64,000 bases of DNA. Source: Hydrangea macrophylla (taxonomy: Eukaryota > Streptophyta > Magnoliopsida > Cornales > Hydrangeaceae). The position numbers were made by a program, and so were the translations under genes. Below, piece after piece: positions 1 through 11,340 of this stretch. The DNA lies in contig CM066995.1 in the NCBI GenBank assembly GCA_033977485.1, positions 50,157,162 to 50,221,161 of the forward strand. The letters are read 5' to 3'. Below the pieces are notes generated by a model. That model saw only the letters and a list, made by a program, of their open reading frames with translations, was not told where the DNA came from and did not search any database. The stretch's first letter is position 1. The number at the start of each line of letters is the position of its first letter.

Positions 1-559
1 TTGCCCGGAATCACTTCAGCGCCCCATAACTAGGGGCTAACTTTGTTTGCTAAACCGAAGAACTAAGATAATGTCTAAACCCATCTCTGGATCTCCTGGT
101 CATCAAAATAAGTACTATAACAGAATGAATGAGGATTCATGGTATAGGATGATTAAGGCTTCAAGCCAGGATTCAAAGCAAAGTAGCAAAAGTTGAAAAG
201 AGATTTTGAAAGGAGAATTTTCATAACTTAAAGATAAACTGAAAGAGCGAATACATTGATTACACATGCTAGAGCATGCCCTTTTTTTAACATAAAAAAA
301 TTTTCTACAAACGAAAGAAGAACATCACAATCATATGCGTAAGAAAGTAGACAGGATCCGTCTGAAATTTTAAAAAATAAAGCTTCACCTTGTCATGCTT
401 TTATCTATGAATGTCTATAAAGTCAGCCTCTCGACTAGGGTCTGAATCTGTGAGAGGTACTCAGCAGTAGGTATGACCGAAGCAGGAATCCTCCGAAGGG
501 GAGCAGCTACCCTGTCATGCCAAGCCTCAACAAAAAGCCCTCACAGTAGAGGAGCGTAT

Positions 560-1437
560 GATCGAACTCCTCGTGAAATCCACAGCGATATCTTTAGTAA
601 CATCCTGAAGTAATCCATACTGATGGACCACTCGGCCGGGAATGTAGAAAGTAGTGGTATGCAAACTAGGCAACCAGATACCAGGCTTCCCAAAAAGTCA
701 CACTATGACAGAGCAATAAGACCAATTCGGGAAAAACCAGCGAATATCACCAGGAGCGGGGTTTTTGAGCTAATTAAGCCATGCATCATCCAAACGGAAC
801 AAATGATGAACCTCAATGCGGTCGTAGGAAAATGACCCACGAAAGTGTGAAGGATGCACGAAGAGATCCAAGCGCTTTGTGAGCCAAAGCTGCAGGATGA
901 AAGGCCCCGGTGGCATAAGTCCGATCCAAACCTATCAAGGTTTTGCCAAGAACTAGCATGATGGCACTCTTCATCTCTCATAGACCACCGACAATGGGTA
1001 TGAGAATGTCGAAAGATGACTGGAAAAGGAAGTACGAGAGATCTCCCACGGGGGCATAAACTGAGAAAAGTCGCTTGAAGTCAATTTGCCTGTCACAAAA
1101 TAAAAGAGCCCGCATCATTACAGGATATGTGGAGCAGGGTGGCTAAAACTTGGACATAGCCAACCTGCACTGGTGGAACTATCAGATTCGCAAAAGGGTC
1201 GGTGTGAAGGATAGCACTGAACTCCTCAAATAAAGGGTAGACCTTATGGGAACCAAAGCGAAATACATGAAAGGAGGGATCCCGACACCGAATCGCAGCT
1301 CGAAGCAAGCCTTCATTCAAAAACAATCATCGGAAAGAGAAGAGATTGTTTGGTCTGAAACACTCAAAATTTAGTCTGTCAATGCCCGAGTGAGCATCCA
1401 TCCATGGAAAGAGGATTTGGGAACTAATGAGGGCCAT
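560..1437 (-). pseudogene. Antisense DUF7745-like ORF in the retroelement
   Basis: Read on the minus strand, an ATG at 1437 opens a frame with a DUF7745-type plant protein pattern, including LLRAAIRCRDPSFHVFRFGS and PLFEEFSAIL. A TGA interrupts it about 35 codons in, the next stop is near 1093, and later pieces (703-981 and below) continue in other frames, among them a VHQYGLLQDV-like segment. The protein therefore cannot be made as it stands. Such proteins are abundant in plants, often linked to retroelements, and of unknown function. A TATA-like sequence lies about 60 bases upstream of the ATG. The 3' limit is uncertain. I infer it is an accessory antisense gene of the element rather than a host gene. 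Confidence 0.6.
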
Positions 1438-1439
1438 TC

Positions 1440-1665
1440 TGGGGAGAAGTGAAGAGGAGAGAAGAATGTTTTGCGGAGTATTGGGGAAGAAAGTAGTATA
1501 AATAGGAGAATAAAGCTACCTACCTACCCACGGTAGTCAATAAAGCAGAACGACACTCAATTAAGTGCCACGCGACAGTCTGTGAATGCCATTGCAGCAT
1601 TCACTTAATGCTGTTACGGCATTCACCGAGTACCGCAAAGGCCTAACCGAGTGCCATTTGGAGTT
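1440..1665 (-). promoter_or_regulatory. Promoter-like block of the antisense DUF7745-like gene
   Basis: On the minus strand upstream of the ATG at 1437 there is TATTTATA at 1504-1497, then short repeated elements of the type GGCATTCAC / GAGTGCC between about 1555 and 1660. The same motif type recurs at 5105-5235 upstream of the second antisense gene, and at 6795-7080 upstream of the TATA box of the LTR. The TATA-like box also reads TATAAATA on the plus strand, so its direction is not settled. Confidence 0.45.
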
Positions 1666-2095
1666 TTACTTTGGCCAAGGTCTATTCATAATGTTTTTAG
1701 CCCACCTGCAAATAGAAAACTGAATAAGCGTGCACATCATGCAGCACGAACAAGCAAGACCAAACCATGGTCGCATAAGTCCATTCGTTCATTCATTCAT
1801 TCATTCATTTTTAACAAATAAAGAAAATTGAAGCATTCAAGGACCAAGCTATGGTCACACATACAACAAGTAGTATTAAAAGCAGAAAAGATAAAAGCAG
1901 TCATAAAGCATGTAAAGGCAGAAAATAAAAGATATACGGATGCCTACTGTACCGGAAATCCTAGAGCTATCATCAAAACAGGTGTGTGTATCTATACAGT
2001 CATCCCAGTGTATGTGTATCCTCACAAACGCTTAAAGATATAAAATAAAAGATGGAAAAGGGTGTTGTCAGCGACGTGTGACGCGTCAAAGAGGC
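1666..2095. other. Gap between antisense genes, no gene seen
   Basis: AT-rich sequence with a short run of ATTC repeats at about 1785-1808 (four-base microsatellite). The small ORF at 1828-2043 has no recognisable domain and is not called. Confidence 0.5.
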
Positions 2096-2099
2096 TCCT

Positions 2100-4857
2100 T
2101 CTCTGACTCTGTCCCGCTTGCTATGCCTCTTCCTCTGCCTCCGCCTCTGCCGTCGCCAGTACTGCTCGCTCCACCTCCACCTCTACCACCACTGGTGCCT
2201 CCACCACCACCTCTACCTCATTCGGCACTGCTGCCCTCGGGAGCTCCTCCGTAGTCTCCATCGGGATCTATCCCAAAGTGCTAAAGCCGTTGCTCAGGCT
2301 CCTCACCCGCAGAGTTAGTCTCCTGACCTCATCGTCTTAAGAAAAAGGAAAGTTGAATAACATAGTCTGTTTTAAAATAAAAGTGAAAAGTGCTAATAAA
2401 AGGGAGTCGACTCGACTTACCCTGGCTCTCGCCTAAGCCTCGACAGTCACCCGCGCCCCGTCAGCCTAAGCAAAAAATCAATGAAAAAGGATTAGTGGAA
2501 GCAGAATAAGGATGCAAGAATCGAAAATAAGGTCCTATAAGCTTACCCTCAACTCCCGGCCGTGGATCCACTCTCTAATGCTATGAGCATAAAGCTGGCT
2601 CTCCTCCGCATAGTCCCAAGGGACATGATCATACTAGAGCGGAATGACGGGAGCGCTTGCGGGGTACCGGGGGACATTAATCATGACCTGCTCGCCATAA
2701 GAAATGGTTCGGATACTCCAATCCCAAGGTGGCAAAGCTGGGGCCCGAGTCGTAGTAGGAATAGATTACAAATAGAAGAAATGTAATCAATAATAAAACA
2801 TTTGGAAACTCAAAAATAGAAGAAAGAGTGCAGAAACAAAGTAGACTCACCCGAGTCACTTCCATCAAAGGGAATTTCCTCATCAGCCTCGCAGCTCAGA
2901 AAGCTGCATATCCATCAGGAGAATCCACGAGCATCTGAATCGAGACTCCCTCAAAAGAAGCTATAAGCTGGGAACCGTGGAGCGTATCCATGGCCCTCAT
3001 GGAAGTAGGAGGGGGATGTGGCATGAAATAATCAGGAGCCATCAGTGACTGCCTGGTCACTCTCTTGCCTAAGTACCACTCCCTAGCCTCGGGGCCATCC
3101 AATAGAATCCTCATCGGGTCGTACCCACTCGACCACCGTATACCATCTGGAGCCTCTGGAAGCACGTCCCTCTAGGGCTGCCACTCTATATGCTATACTC
3201 GTAAAGTCGTCAGGAAGTTCCTGAACAAGATAAAGTCATGGGCCCCAGTCTTCTACCCCACCGGTCCTTCACCCACTTCAGCCCCTGGGGCATGACGAGG
3301 GTGTCTGTTGATCGCGTCCTAGGCGACATCATATGAAGATACTTATGGGACCAAATCTACAAAACAAGAAAGAGAGGAGTGTAAAGATCGCATTCTTTTG
3401 AAAATTGATTAGAAAAGGAAATGAAATCAAAGAAAAGAGAAGTGTTGCATACCTCCCACGCCCTTCTGAAACCGCCAGTGGAGGCTGGGTGATCCCGGGA
3501 TGTTTCTCCCATATGTCTATATAAGATGGTCAATCCAACACCGGGCCAATCATATTGGTAGATCTGGTCCATGTGCTCCAAGGACCCCACCATCATCATG
3601 GAGATCCGGTTTCCCTTGGTGCTCAACAGGGAGCACCCCAGCATGAACATTAAGAAGCCCCGAGCCATCTGCTCATCGGTAATGCCCGACTGGTCTCTAA
3701 AGGTGTCAAGGAACCACTTGGCCATAACCAAGGGCTCTTCCAGGACTGCTATAAGTAGGTCCTGCACCCTGTCCCACTCGGTGACTACATTCAAATATCG
3801 TAGGAGCTCTCCTCCGAATGGGATCCCGGTGATCATGCTGAAGTCCAAGGGAGTGAAAGGTGTTGGTGGTATCCCACCACCTCTTCGCCAGCGCATGGAT
3901 CTGTCAAAGGTCATTGGAGCTCTTCATCAAGAGTTTGATGAAGTCCCCAAAACCTGCAGCCCTGACGAACCCCTGTACGGTCTCACTAAGCTCCCTGTAC
4001 CACTCAAACACATGAACGAGACTGCCATGCCCCTTCAGCACCTTGGGCTGCAGCTGCAAGAGAAAGAATCACGAGATTTGATGTCAGTAGATAAGAAAGA
4101 ATTGAGAAGCAAAAATATGTAGAGAAAGATAAAAGAAAGCAAAATATATATATATATTTATATATGAATAAAATAATAATAATAAAAATAATGAAACAAT
4201 GTCTACATTTTTTTTGAGATATAGGTTTTGAGAATGGTGTGACCATGAGAAACGGATGAATAAAAATAGTTCTTGAGAGAACTTCATGAGCGTGGATTTC
4301 ACATTTACGAAAATTTTGCAGAATAACAAAAAATAAAATAAAAAGGGGGGAAGCAGTAATAAAGCATGAATGAATAACGAAAGTGTGTTGAATACTAGTT
4401 TATTATTCATAAAGGGGTGTGCGAGGCTTTAATTGACATGCATCGCAGTCAAAAGTCTGAGAAAAGTTAGCGAAGTCAAATGTGCAGATATAGGTGGGAC
4501 ATCCAAGCATTCATAAGCATAACATTCATTTTTTTTGTCCCCGCATTCATAAAAGTTTGTAAGAAATAGGATAAAAGAATACAAAATGGAATGAACATCG
4601 GTTAAAAGCATTCAAGACACTCGAAAGTGCTACAAGCATAGCATTTGCGTTTGAAATGAGGCATTCGAAGTTGCATTGATTGCACGTTGCATACGGCGTA
4701 AGAATCATGAAAAGAGAAAAGAGAGGGGCACGTTTACCTCGCACTTGAACGCGCAGGCAGATAAATGCTCGTCTGGATCCGGGAGTAAGAGTGTGGCATC
4801 GGGGTTACGCGTAGCTTGATACTTCGCCTTCTTCCTACTACCCAAGCCGATTGCCAT
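2100..4857 (-). pseudogene. Antisense spliced plant-mobile-domain (PMD-like) gene, decayed
   Basis: On the minus strand an ATG at 4857 opens a 40-codon exon (4857-4738) ending GAG|GTAAAC. An acceptor CTTGCAG leads into exon 2 (4053 to about 3453) in the same phase. Exon 2 has PMD hallmarks: LAKRWWDTTNTFH, then DFSMITGIPFGGE and GGFRRAWE. Further GT-AG bounded exons follow at about 3356-2851 (EAREWYLGKRVTRQSL, MPHPPPTSMRAM), 2737-2547 and 2465-2421, then a Gly/Arg-rich or Glu/Val-rich tail to about 2100. PMD proteins include host silencing factors such as MAIN/MAIL1, and PMD ORFs also occur inside transposons. Decay shows as an in-frame TGA early in exon 2, a frameshift before DFSMITG, and further breaks in exon 3. 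The exon borders are read by eye from splice consensus. Confidence 0.7.
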
Positions 4858-5059
4858 AATTTGTCAAAGGAAAAAAGGAATTCATGGTTAGATTCATGAA
4901 AAATTCAGAAAAATTACAAAAATAATGAGAATTATACAAGTTTTGTTCGAGCAGAACTAACCTGTGAGTGCCGGAGATCAATACAAAAGAGAAGAGAGTA
5001 TGAGGGAAAATTTCTCCAGTGAGTATTCGGTTTGGAAATGTTTTGAGAGAATGAATTGA

Positions 5060-5240
5060 AATGAAATAACACTCTGCATATAAGCTACCTCCTGCCAAAC
5101 ACGGCACTTGATTTTCACGCGCGGCAGTTGGTGAACTGCCGTGCAGCACTCACTGAATGCCGCAGCGGCACTCCAAGAGTGTTGTATGATAGTCACGGAC
5201 TACCGTAAATTCTAGCGTGTGCCACGTTTGAGGCAGTTAC
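5060..5240 (-). promoter_or_regulatory. Promoter-like block of the antisense PMD gene
   Basis: On the minus strand a CTTATATGCAG TATA-like site near 5083 lies about 225 bases upstream of the PMD ATG. Upstream of it are repeats such as GCACTCACTGAATGCCG, and a perfect dyad CGGCAGTT-GGTG-AACTGCCG (5122-5141). The motif set is shared with 1555-1660 and with the LTR promoter region 6795-7080. Confidence 0.5.
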
Positions 5241-5375
5241 CAGACCCTTCATTTTCCCCCCAAAATTCAAATTGGGTCTTGAAAATTAAATTTTAACCCC
5301 TAACATTTTGCCCTCATTGTGCTTTTAACCCCCGGAGATGGTTTTTAGGACCAAACTAATTCCCGATTTTACAAA

Positions 5376-5562
5376 TTGAAATAAATTTGAGTCTGTGGAC
5401 TTCAAAATTTGAAATTGAAATGATTTTGAGTTTGTGGACTCTAAATTTTGGAAATTGAAATGAATTTGAGTCTGTGGACTCCAAATTTTGAGAAATGAAG
5501 TGAATTTGAGTCTGTGGACTCCAAATTTTGAAAGTGAAATGAATTTGAGTCTGTTCGACCCC
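5376..5562 (+). repeat. ~45 bp tandem repeat, about 4 units
   Basis: Successive units carry GAATTTGAGTCTGTGGACT followed by CCAAATTTTG and a GAAATGAA tail. It sits in the 3' untranslated part of the retroelement. The two overlapping minus ORFs here are translations of the repeat, not genes. Confidence 0.85.
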
Positions 5563-5599
5563 TGATTCATCCAAATATGGTTGCCCCATTTTTTTTAAT

Positions 5600-6150
5600 G
5601 AGTGTAATAGATTTGCATTCTCGATTCTTGCAACAGATTTGTGTTAACCCTCGTTTTAGGAATATAACAGATTTTTATTCTCGATCCTCGTAATAGATTT
5701 ACGATGATCAAAATTATGAGAGTGTAACAGATTTGCATTCTCGATTCTCGCAACAGATTTGCATTAACCCTCGTTTTAGGAATATAACAGATTTATATTC
5801 TCGATCCTCGTAACAGATTTGCGATGATCAAAATCATGAGAATGTAACAGATTTGTATTCTCAGTTCTCGCAATAGATTTGCATTAACCCTCATTTTAGG
5901 AATGTAATAGATTTAAATTCTAGATCCTCATAACAGATTTGCGATGATCAAACTCGTAAGAGTGTAACAGATTTGCATTCTCGGTTCTCATAACAGATTT
6001 GTATTAACCCTCATTTTAGGAATATAACAGATTTATATTCTTGATCCTCGTAACAAATTTGCGATGATTAAAATTGTGAGAGTGTAATAGATTTGCATTC
6101 TCGGTTCTCGCAAAAAGATTTGCGTTAACCCTCATTTTAGGAAGTTAGAA
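5600..6150 (+). repeat. ~120 bp tandem repeat, about 4.5 units
   Basis: Each unit contains AACAGATTTGCATTCTCG, a second CGCAACAGATTTG, ACCCTCGTTTTAGGAAT, and a third CTCGTAACAGATTTGCGATG. Units differ by scattered substitutions. It lies between the polypurine tract and the antisense genes. Ogre-like elements often carry such arrays upstream of the 3' LTR. Confidence 0.85.
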
Positions 6151-6587
6151 ATGCATTTTCTCGACCCTTGCAAATGAATCTTTACATCGGTCAACATTTG
6201 GTAAATCTTCTCTAGCTAAGCACACCATGAAATGCACGTCACATATAGAGAAGACATGATATAGAAGTGAGCATGACATTTGCTCAGTCGAGTTTATTTT
6301 ACCGTTGCTTAAGCATGTGCATCACAACAAGATAGGTGCATTCATCCGTGTGATTACTTGTGCCTGCGTGTGTTTTGACCCTTGTCCGAACTACATATTG
6401 GTTTGATTCCTAATGGGATACATAGGAAGCTCATCCTTGAGTACAACCAGCATGAACCATTGTCGCGCGCCTGTTCACTTTCGTGACGCATTTTGTTTTT
6501 ATCTAAATTTGACGATTTGGTCAAAGGCTTGTCTTCACACAAGCTTCAACATTCACTTGTGACACGCGTTGCTCCACAAGCTCTGTC

Positions 6588-6601
6588 GAAGAGGGGCAAA
6601 C
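6588..6601 (+). promoter_or_regulatory. Polypurine tract (plus-strand primer)
   Basis: GAAGAGGGGCAAAC directly abuts the LTR start TGTAGACACC. The same sequence precedes the 3' LTR at 31765. Confidence 0.85.
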
Positions 6602-6794
6602 TGTAGACACCCCAATTTTGACCAAACGTCGAGTTAAGGGGAGTACTACCTCTATGATCTGATGATGACAAGCGTCCAACTAATCTAGGACTTCCAAAGC
6701 TGATTCAAACTCTTTGAAAGACTCTCTAACCTAAACAAAAAGAAAAAGAAAAAAAAAAAAAAAAAGAAAGAAAGAAGAGAATTGAGGCAAAACA

Positions 6795-7190
6795 ACACTT
6801 AGGCAGATTTGCGGCAGTCACGGGTTGCCGCTGCGGCACTCCCTAACTACCAGAAAGGCATTCAGGGAGAGCTGCACCGGCATCCATTAACTGCCGATAA
6901 AATGTTTCAAGTGCTGCTAAAATTTGAAAAATCTAAAAAGACGGCAGTCCATGGAGTTGTACGCGGCATTCCGTGAGTGCTATTGGGGCATTCAGAGAAT
7001 ATCGTGCCAACATTCACTGAGTGTCGTTCAGGCATTCATCGAGTGCCTGCTTCCATCTCCAGTGAGTGATGCATTTTTGTGACAGTCTGTCCAAAAGTAG
7101 GTCGGTTTATACCATCAAATGGCAGCGGGAATTAGGGTTTTGGCTGAGAATTTCCCAAAATAACCCTCTAATGATTGCCTATATATAGAT
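6795..7190 (+). promoter_or_regulatory. LTR promoter with GGCATTC/CGGCAG motif cluster and TATA box
   Basis: At least eight variants of CGGCAGT and GGCATTCA(C)TGAGTGCCG lie between 6805 and 7060. They are followed by the TATA box CTATATATAG near 7179-7188. Spacing and order fit an LTR U3 promoter. Confidence 0.6.
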
Positions 7191-7689
7191 AGTGTATATC
7201 CCATAATTAGGGATGGAATATTAGAATATTAGGATCCCAATATTGATTCTCCTTAAAAAATTTCTAAATAGAGAAAGAGTAGTAGAGTTGGAAGGAGAGT
7301 TTGATCATCACTTGGAAGGTCTCAAAGAAACCAAGAAGTTGAGGATACTTAGAGGTAAAACTCTAAACAAATTACTTTATTAGTAGCTCAATCACAATAT
7401 TTAGATACCTAAGACCTTTTACACATTTTCAAAACCTCTCTTCCCATCTCATTTCATCACACACCACATATATATTGTGATTGAGCTTTCATCTCATTAG
7501 TTTGGATCAAAATGGTTTAGTGTTTAAAGCTTAAATAAATCTTGAAATAAAACTTTGGTCCATTTTCTTTGATTATGTTTATTTCTTAGGTTCATGAGGC
7601 TTTCAATGCCTTACTTGAACCTTTGTGTTTAGAATCCATCAATATTCATATGAATTTATGATTTATAAAGGGATTTAGGTTGATCTTAT

Positions 7690-8150
7690 TATGTTAAGTC
7701 AATGAGTCCAAACTTCATCCATAGTTTGAGCTTGTTATTTTAAGGTCTTGTGAAGTTCCTTATGCTTCATTAAAACCCATAAGTTTAAGTGTTATTAATC
7801 TCTAATGACCATCAAATGGTAGGAGAAGTAGCTTAGTTTAAGTCCATCTCTATGGCTTAGGCTAATCCTTTTCTTAGGTTTTGTGAAGCTCTTCATACTT
7901 CATTAAAATCTACATGTGTCTATCTTTAGCCTCCAATGACCATCAAGTGGTAGGAGTAACAATATGAATCCAAGCTTTTGTCCATAAGTTTGAGTTCATT
8001 GTTTTGGGGATTTTTGTGAAAGTCATTTCATACTTCATCAAAATCCATAAACATGTACTCCGTATGTCTTTAGTCCCCAATCACCATCAAATGGTAGAAG
8101 AAGTAGTTTCGATTAAGCTCAACTTCATGGCTTAGTAGTTGGAATTAACC
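7690..8150 (+). repeat. ~130-144 bp degenerate repeat inside the LTR, about 3.5 units
   Basis: Units carry ACTTCATTAAAAYC, then AATGACCATCAAATGGTAGG, then a TTGAGTT segment. The copies of the ACCATCAAATGGT dyad are near 7807, 7939 and 8083. Confidence 0.7.
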
Positions 8151-9613
8151 AACTAAGTTGAACTTGAGCAAATAGTGTAGTGAATTCAATGACCACCTTT
8201 GATCAAGGATTTTTAGTTCAATATCAGACCCTTGGAATTGAATGAAACCAATGGAAAAGTGTTTATTACTCAAAGTTCCACCACTGAATTTTTTTTTTTA
8301 AGAAAGCTTCATGTTTAGGGTAGTTTGTTCAAGGGTTTGTGGTACAACTATAATCTGTCCAGAGTTTCAGAACAGTAATACTCTTTTGAAATAAGCAGAT
8401 CAGAACCTTAATCAAGTGTTCTTGGCCCAAAATAAATTTTTCCAAATAGATCAATGTGTTAGGAAGCTACCCTAAAAAGACCAAAGCATTTATGATTTTT
8501 TTACTAGTTTTAGAAAATCATGCAAAAACTCTAGACAGGGAGTTGTAAGTCCCTGAGTGATGTCTAGTGTTTCTCCAATTTCAAGAGATCTAACCGTTCA
8601 AACCTCAATTTTCGTTTTGGGTTAGAAACTAGACTCACAGAGGCTTCTTATGTCCAAAAGTCATCAAGATCAAACTAAGGGAAGTATGTTTTTTATTTCT
8701 TTGAAGTTCTGATCTGCTCGGAGCAATTTTCATAATTTTGTCACAACTTTGATATATCTTGCAAACAATAGTCTAAATGATCTCTCCATGACCTTGGGCT
8801 TAAACCATGTGTTAATAGTGATTATTTAAGCTTAAGTACAGAGGCTAAATGATCCAAATCAATGATATGTTCATAGCTTTATTTCATTCATACTCATGTG
8901 TTCATGTGCATTCATTTAGATTGATACTTAGAATTCACCTTGTGTTAGAGTTAGTTACTTAGGAGTTCAATGATGTGTGTTGTCTAAAGTATGTCGACTA
9001 ACTCTTTATTTTGTAGCACTATCAAGGTATGATTTCTTGAACTCCTCTTTAGTTTATTTTTATTTCTTGATCTTTTTGATTTTTTGACCCCATAAACGAC
9101 ACCTTAGAAATAAGTCTTGCTTTATTTGTATATTTGAAATAGAGACTCTTGTTTTGGGATTTTCTTTCATTTGTATGCATTGCACGTTTAATATCGCGGC
9201 TGGATCCCGAGTGAGTTCCCTTGTTCCCTAGTGCATACCATGTTGCTTGCTACTTGAATTATGTGGTTTTTGAATGATATTTTATCACTTGCAATCTTAC
9301 ATCCTTTAGACATGTTTTTGTAATGTATATTTATACATATGTATTATTTGAGGACATCCTTAGATTAATAATTCAATTAAAAGGATGTTGAGTAGAGGCC
9401 TATCGCGAGATAGGTTGAGAGAGGGTGTTTTAGTCCGTCGGGCTCCTTCCTCTCTCATTCCATAATCCCCGGACCTAGTCAATCTCTGGTTTCTAAAAAG
9501 ATCAGTTTGCTTTAAAAATGGTTTCTTAATTTTCCTTTTAAAATTAAGTGGCGACTCTTGGTATTTGAAATTTGAAAATGTTTTAAAAGTGGGCCCAAAT
9601 GCCGGTATCCACA

Positions 9614-10254
9614 CTACTCTGTCCTGCTATTGTCCTAATCTTCTTTTGTTCAGAACTATGTTATACCTGATTCCCAATAGTAGATATAGGCAACCTCTTA
9701 AAAGGTTCAGTCTTACACGTGCTTAAGCCTCATCTTTAGAGTCTCGATTTTATTCAAACACTGCTTCTCAGTCCTGATATTACCATAACCTACTTTTGTT
9801 TGGAACTACGTTTGACCTGATTCCCACTAGGGGATACGTAGGCAGCCTCTCAAAAGGTTTGGAGAGAACAAAGAATTGATTATGAACATGATTAGGGAAA
9901 ATTTTCAATCCTTAAAATTTATGCATGAAGTCTTATCTCAAATAATTGGGCGAAGAGAAAAAGAATGATCTAGATCATGTGCAAGGTACATCACTTTTAA
10001 CAAGGCAATGCGTCAAAAGAAAATAGAAAAAAATGTATGATTTTATTGTTTTTAGTGTCTCTGATTGAGTCCTAAATTTCAGTTTGAGTCGTAGAGTCAT
10101 AGACTTTGTAGGTGTATCGCAAGCAATGGAATGAGAAATCATTTTGAGAATAGCAAGGAAAAAGGAGTGCATGAGCATACGTATAATCTTTCGAAATGAG
10201 CCGTGTTCACAGAATTATCATATCATCAAGCATGAATGTCTAAACTAGGGACAA
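9614..10254. other. Relic of Tat/Ogre-like 3' region
   Basis: There is no ORF with a recognisable product. Two copies of the hairpin module with ACCTGATTCCCA at 9654-9695 and 9806-9841 show it derives from an Ogre-like non-coding region. The short minus ORF at 9975-10178 has no family signature. Confidence 0.5.
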
Positions 10255-11340
10255 TGTTCATATCTCCATAAGAGCCAAAACCCAATTCCCAATCTGGCAT
10301 CTCAAAATAGTCTTGGACAACATATATTTGATCACATCAGTTTGACAAATAATATAAGTTGAAATAGGTAACATGAATGCTCTTAATTTCTGGGAAGAAA
10401 AGTATAACACCAAACACAGTCTCTCAATCAGTATGTATCGTTGCTCGATTCAAGTCAACAGCCTTCTTAAATAGTAAATGGCATGTTCCATGCTTGACTC
10501 ATTATCTTGAACCATACTTCCTATGGAATGCTTAGAGGCTGAAATATACAATTTCAAGTTCCTTCCTTTCTTTAGGGGCATCATAACCGGTGGCATGGAT
10601 AGATATCGCTTCATTTCCTCAAATGCCAAATAATGGTGCTCCTCCCAGCAAAAATCATCATCGATCTTGTTTTTTAACAAGAATGACCATACCTGAGTCT
10701 TTCCATCATAATTAGAAATGAGCCTTCTCTAACAGTTGACATGGTCCTGGAGTCTCTGAGCTCCTTCTTATTAGCAGGAGGCTTGGTCTATTGGATTGCT
10801 CGTGCTTTGTATTTATCCACCTCAATTCCTCCTTGATGAACCAAGAAACCAAGAAAATTGCCCGCTGATACCCCAAAAACACACTTGAGGGGGTTCATTT
10901 TTAGTTTGTGTCCCCTCATTCTCTCAAATACTCATCTAAAAGGTGGTCGGTCTTTTTTTCCAGCGACATTGTCGATGTAAACCTCCATGTTATAACCAAT
11001 CATATCATGAAAGATGGAGTTCATAGCTTTCTAGTAAGTTGCCCCTATGTTTTTGAGTTCAAAGGGTATAACAACCCACTCAAAGGTTCCAATTGCCCTA
11101 GGACATCTAACGGCTATCTTTGAAACATCCTCCTGGGCAATAAAAATCTGGTTATATCCGAAATGCCTGTCCATAAAAGATAAGATTTGATGCTTTGAGG
11201 CCAAATCAATTAGTTGATCGGCCATAGGCATAGGATATTTATCCTTAGGTGCTGCAAGATTTACATTTTTGAAGTCAATGCAAATTTTGAGTTTTCCTTT
11301 CTTTTTTATCACGGGGACCACCTTAGATAGCCATTCAACG
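10255..11340 (-). pseudogene. pol: Tat/Ogre-type pol fragment (RT and RNase H)
   Basis: Minus-strand frames read RT first: VPVIKKKGKLKICIDFKNVN, then YPMPMADQLIDLAS, LSFMDRHFGYNQIF and FEWVVIPFELKNIGATY (11321-11031). RNase H-like pieces follow: LYISASKHSIGSMVQDNE and HAIYYLRRLL (10680-10450), and IERLCLVLYFSSQKLRAFML with VIKYMLSKTILR (about 10440-10255). Order and motifs match the Tat lineage. Frameshifts and stops separate the pieces, and the YVDD region is scrambled. It is a dead, truncated copy lying antisense to the neighbouring elements. Confidence 0.8.

Larger units (their letters stand above)
1..9613 (+). mobile_element. 3' part of a Tat/Ogre-like Ty3/gypsy element
   Basis: The element enters from the left edge. 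It runs through a non-coding-strand internal region (1-6601) to a polypurine tract at 6588-6601 and a 3' LTR at 6602-9613. The LTR starts TGTAGACACCCC and ends GGTATCCACA, the same termini as the element at 23792-31859, so the two belong to one group. The subterminal block 6200-6600 also matches 31480-31764 of that element. No gag or pol of this copy lies in the window. The internal part instead holds two antisense genes and tandem repeats. Extra antisense ORFs between pol and the 3' LTR fit what is known of Tat-lineage elements. The 5' end and the TSD partner are outside the window. Confidence 0.8.
6602..9613 (+). repeat. 3' LTR (3,012 bp) of the Tat/Ogre-like element
   Basis: TG...CA ended, from TGTAGACACCCC to GGTATCCACA. 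It carries a TATA box (CTATATATAG near 7179-7188), an upstream GGCATTC-type motif cluster, an A-rich tract at 6736-6778, and an internal repeat at 7690-8150. The last ~230 bp closely match the 5' LTR at 23792-24668. LTRs of about 3 kb are usual for Ogre-type elements. No ORF of note is present. Confidence 0.85.

Noticed and set aside
2118..2318. Plus-strand 66-aa ORF rich in Cys/His/Leu
   Set aside because: It is the antisense of the Gly/Glu-rich tail of the PMD-like gene.
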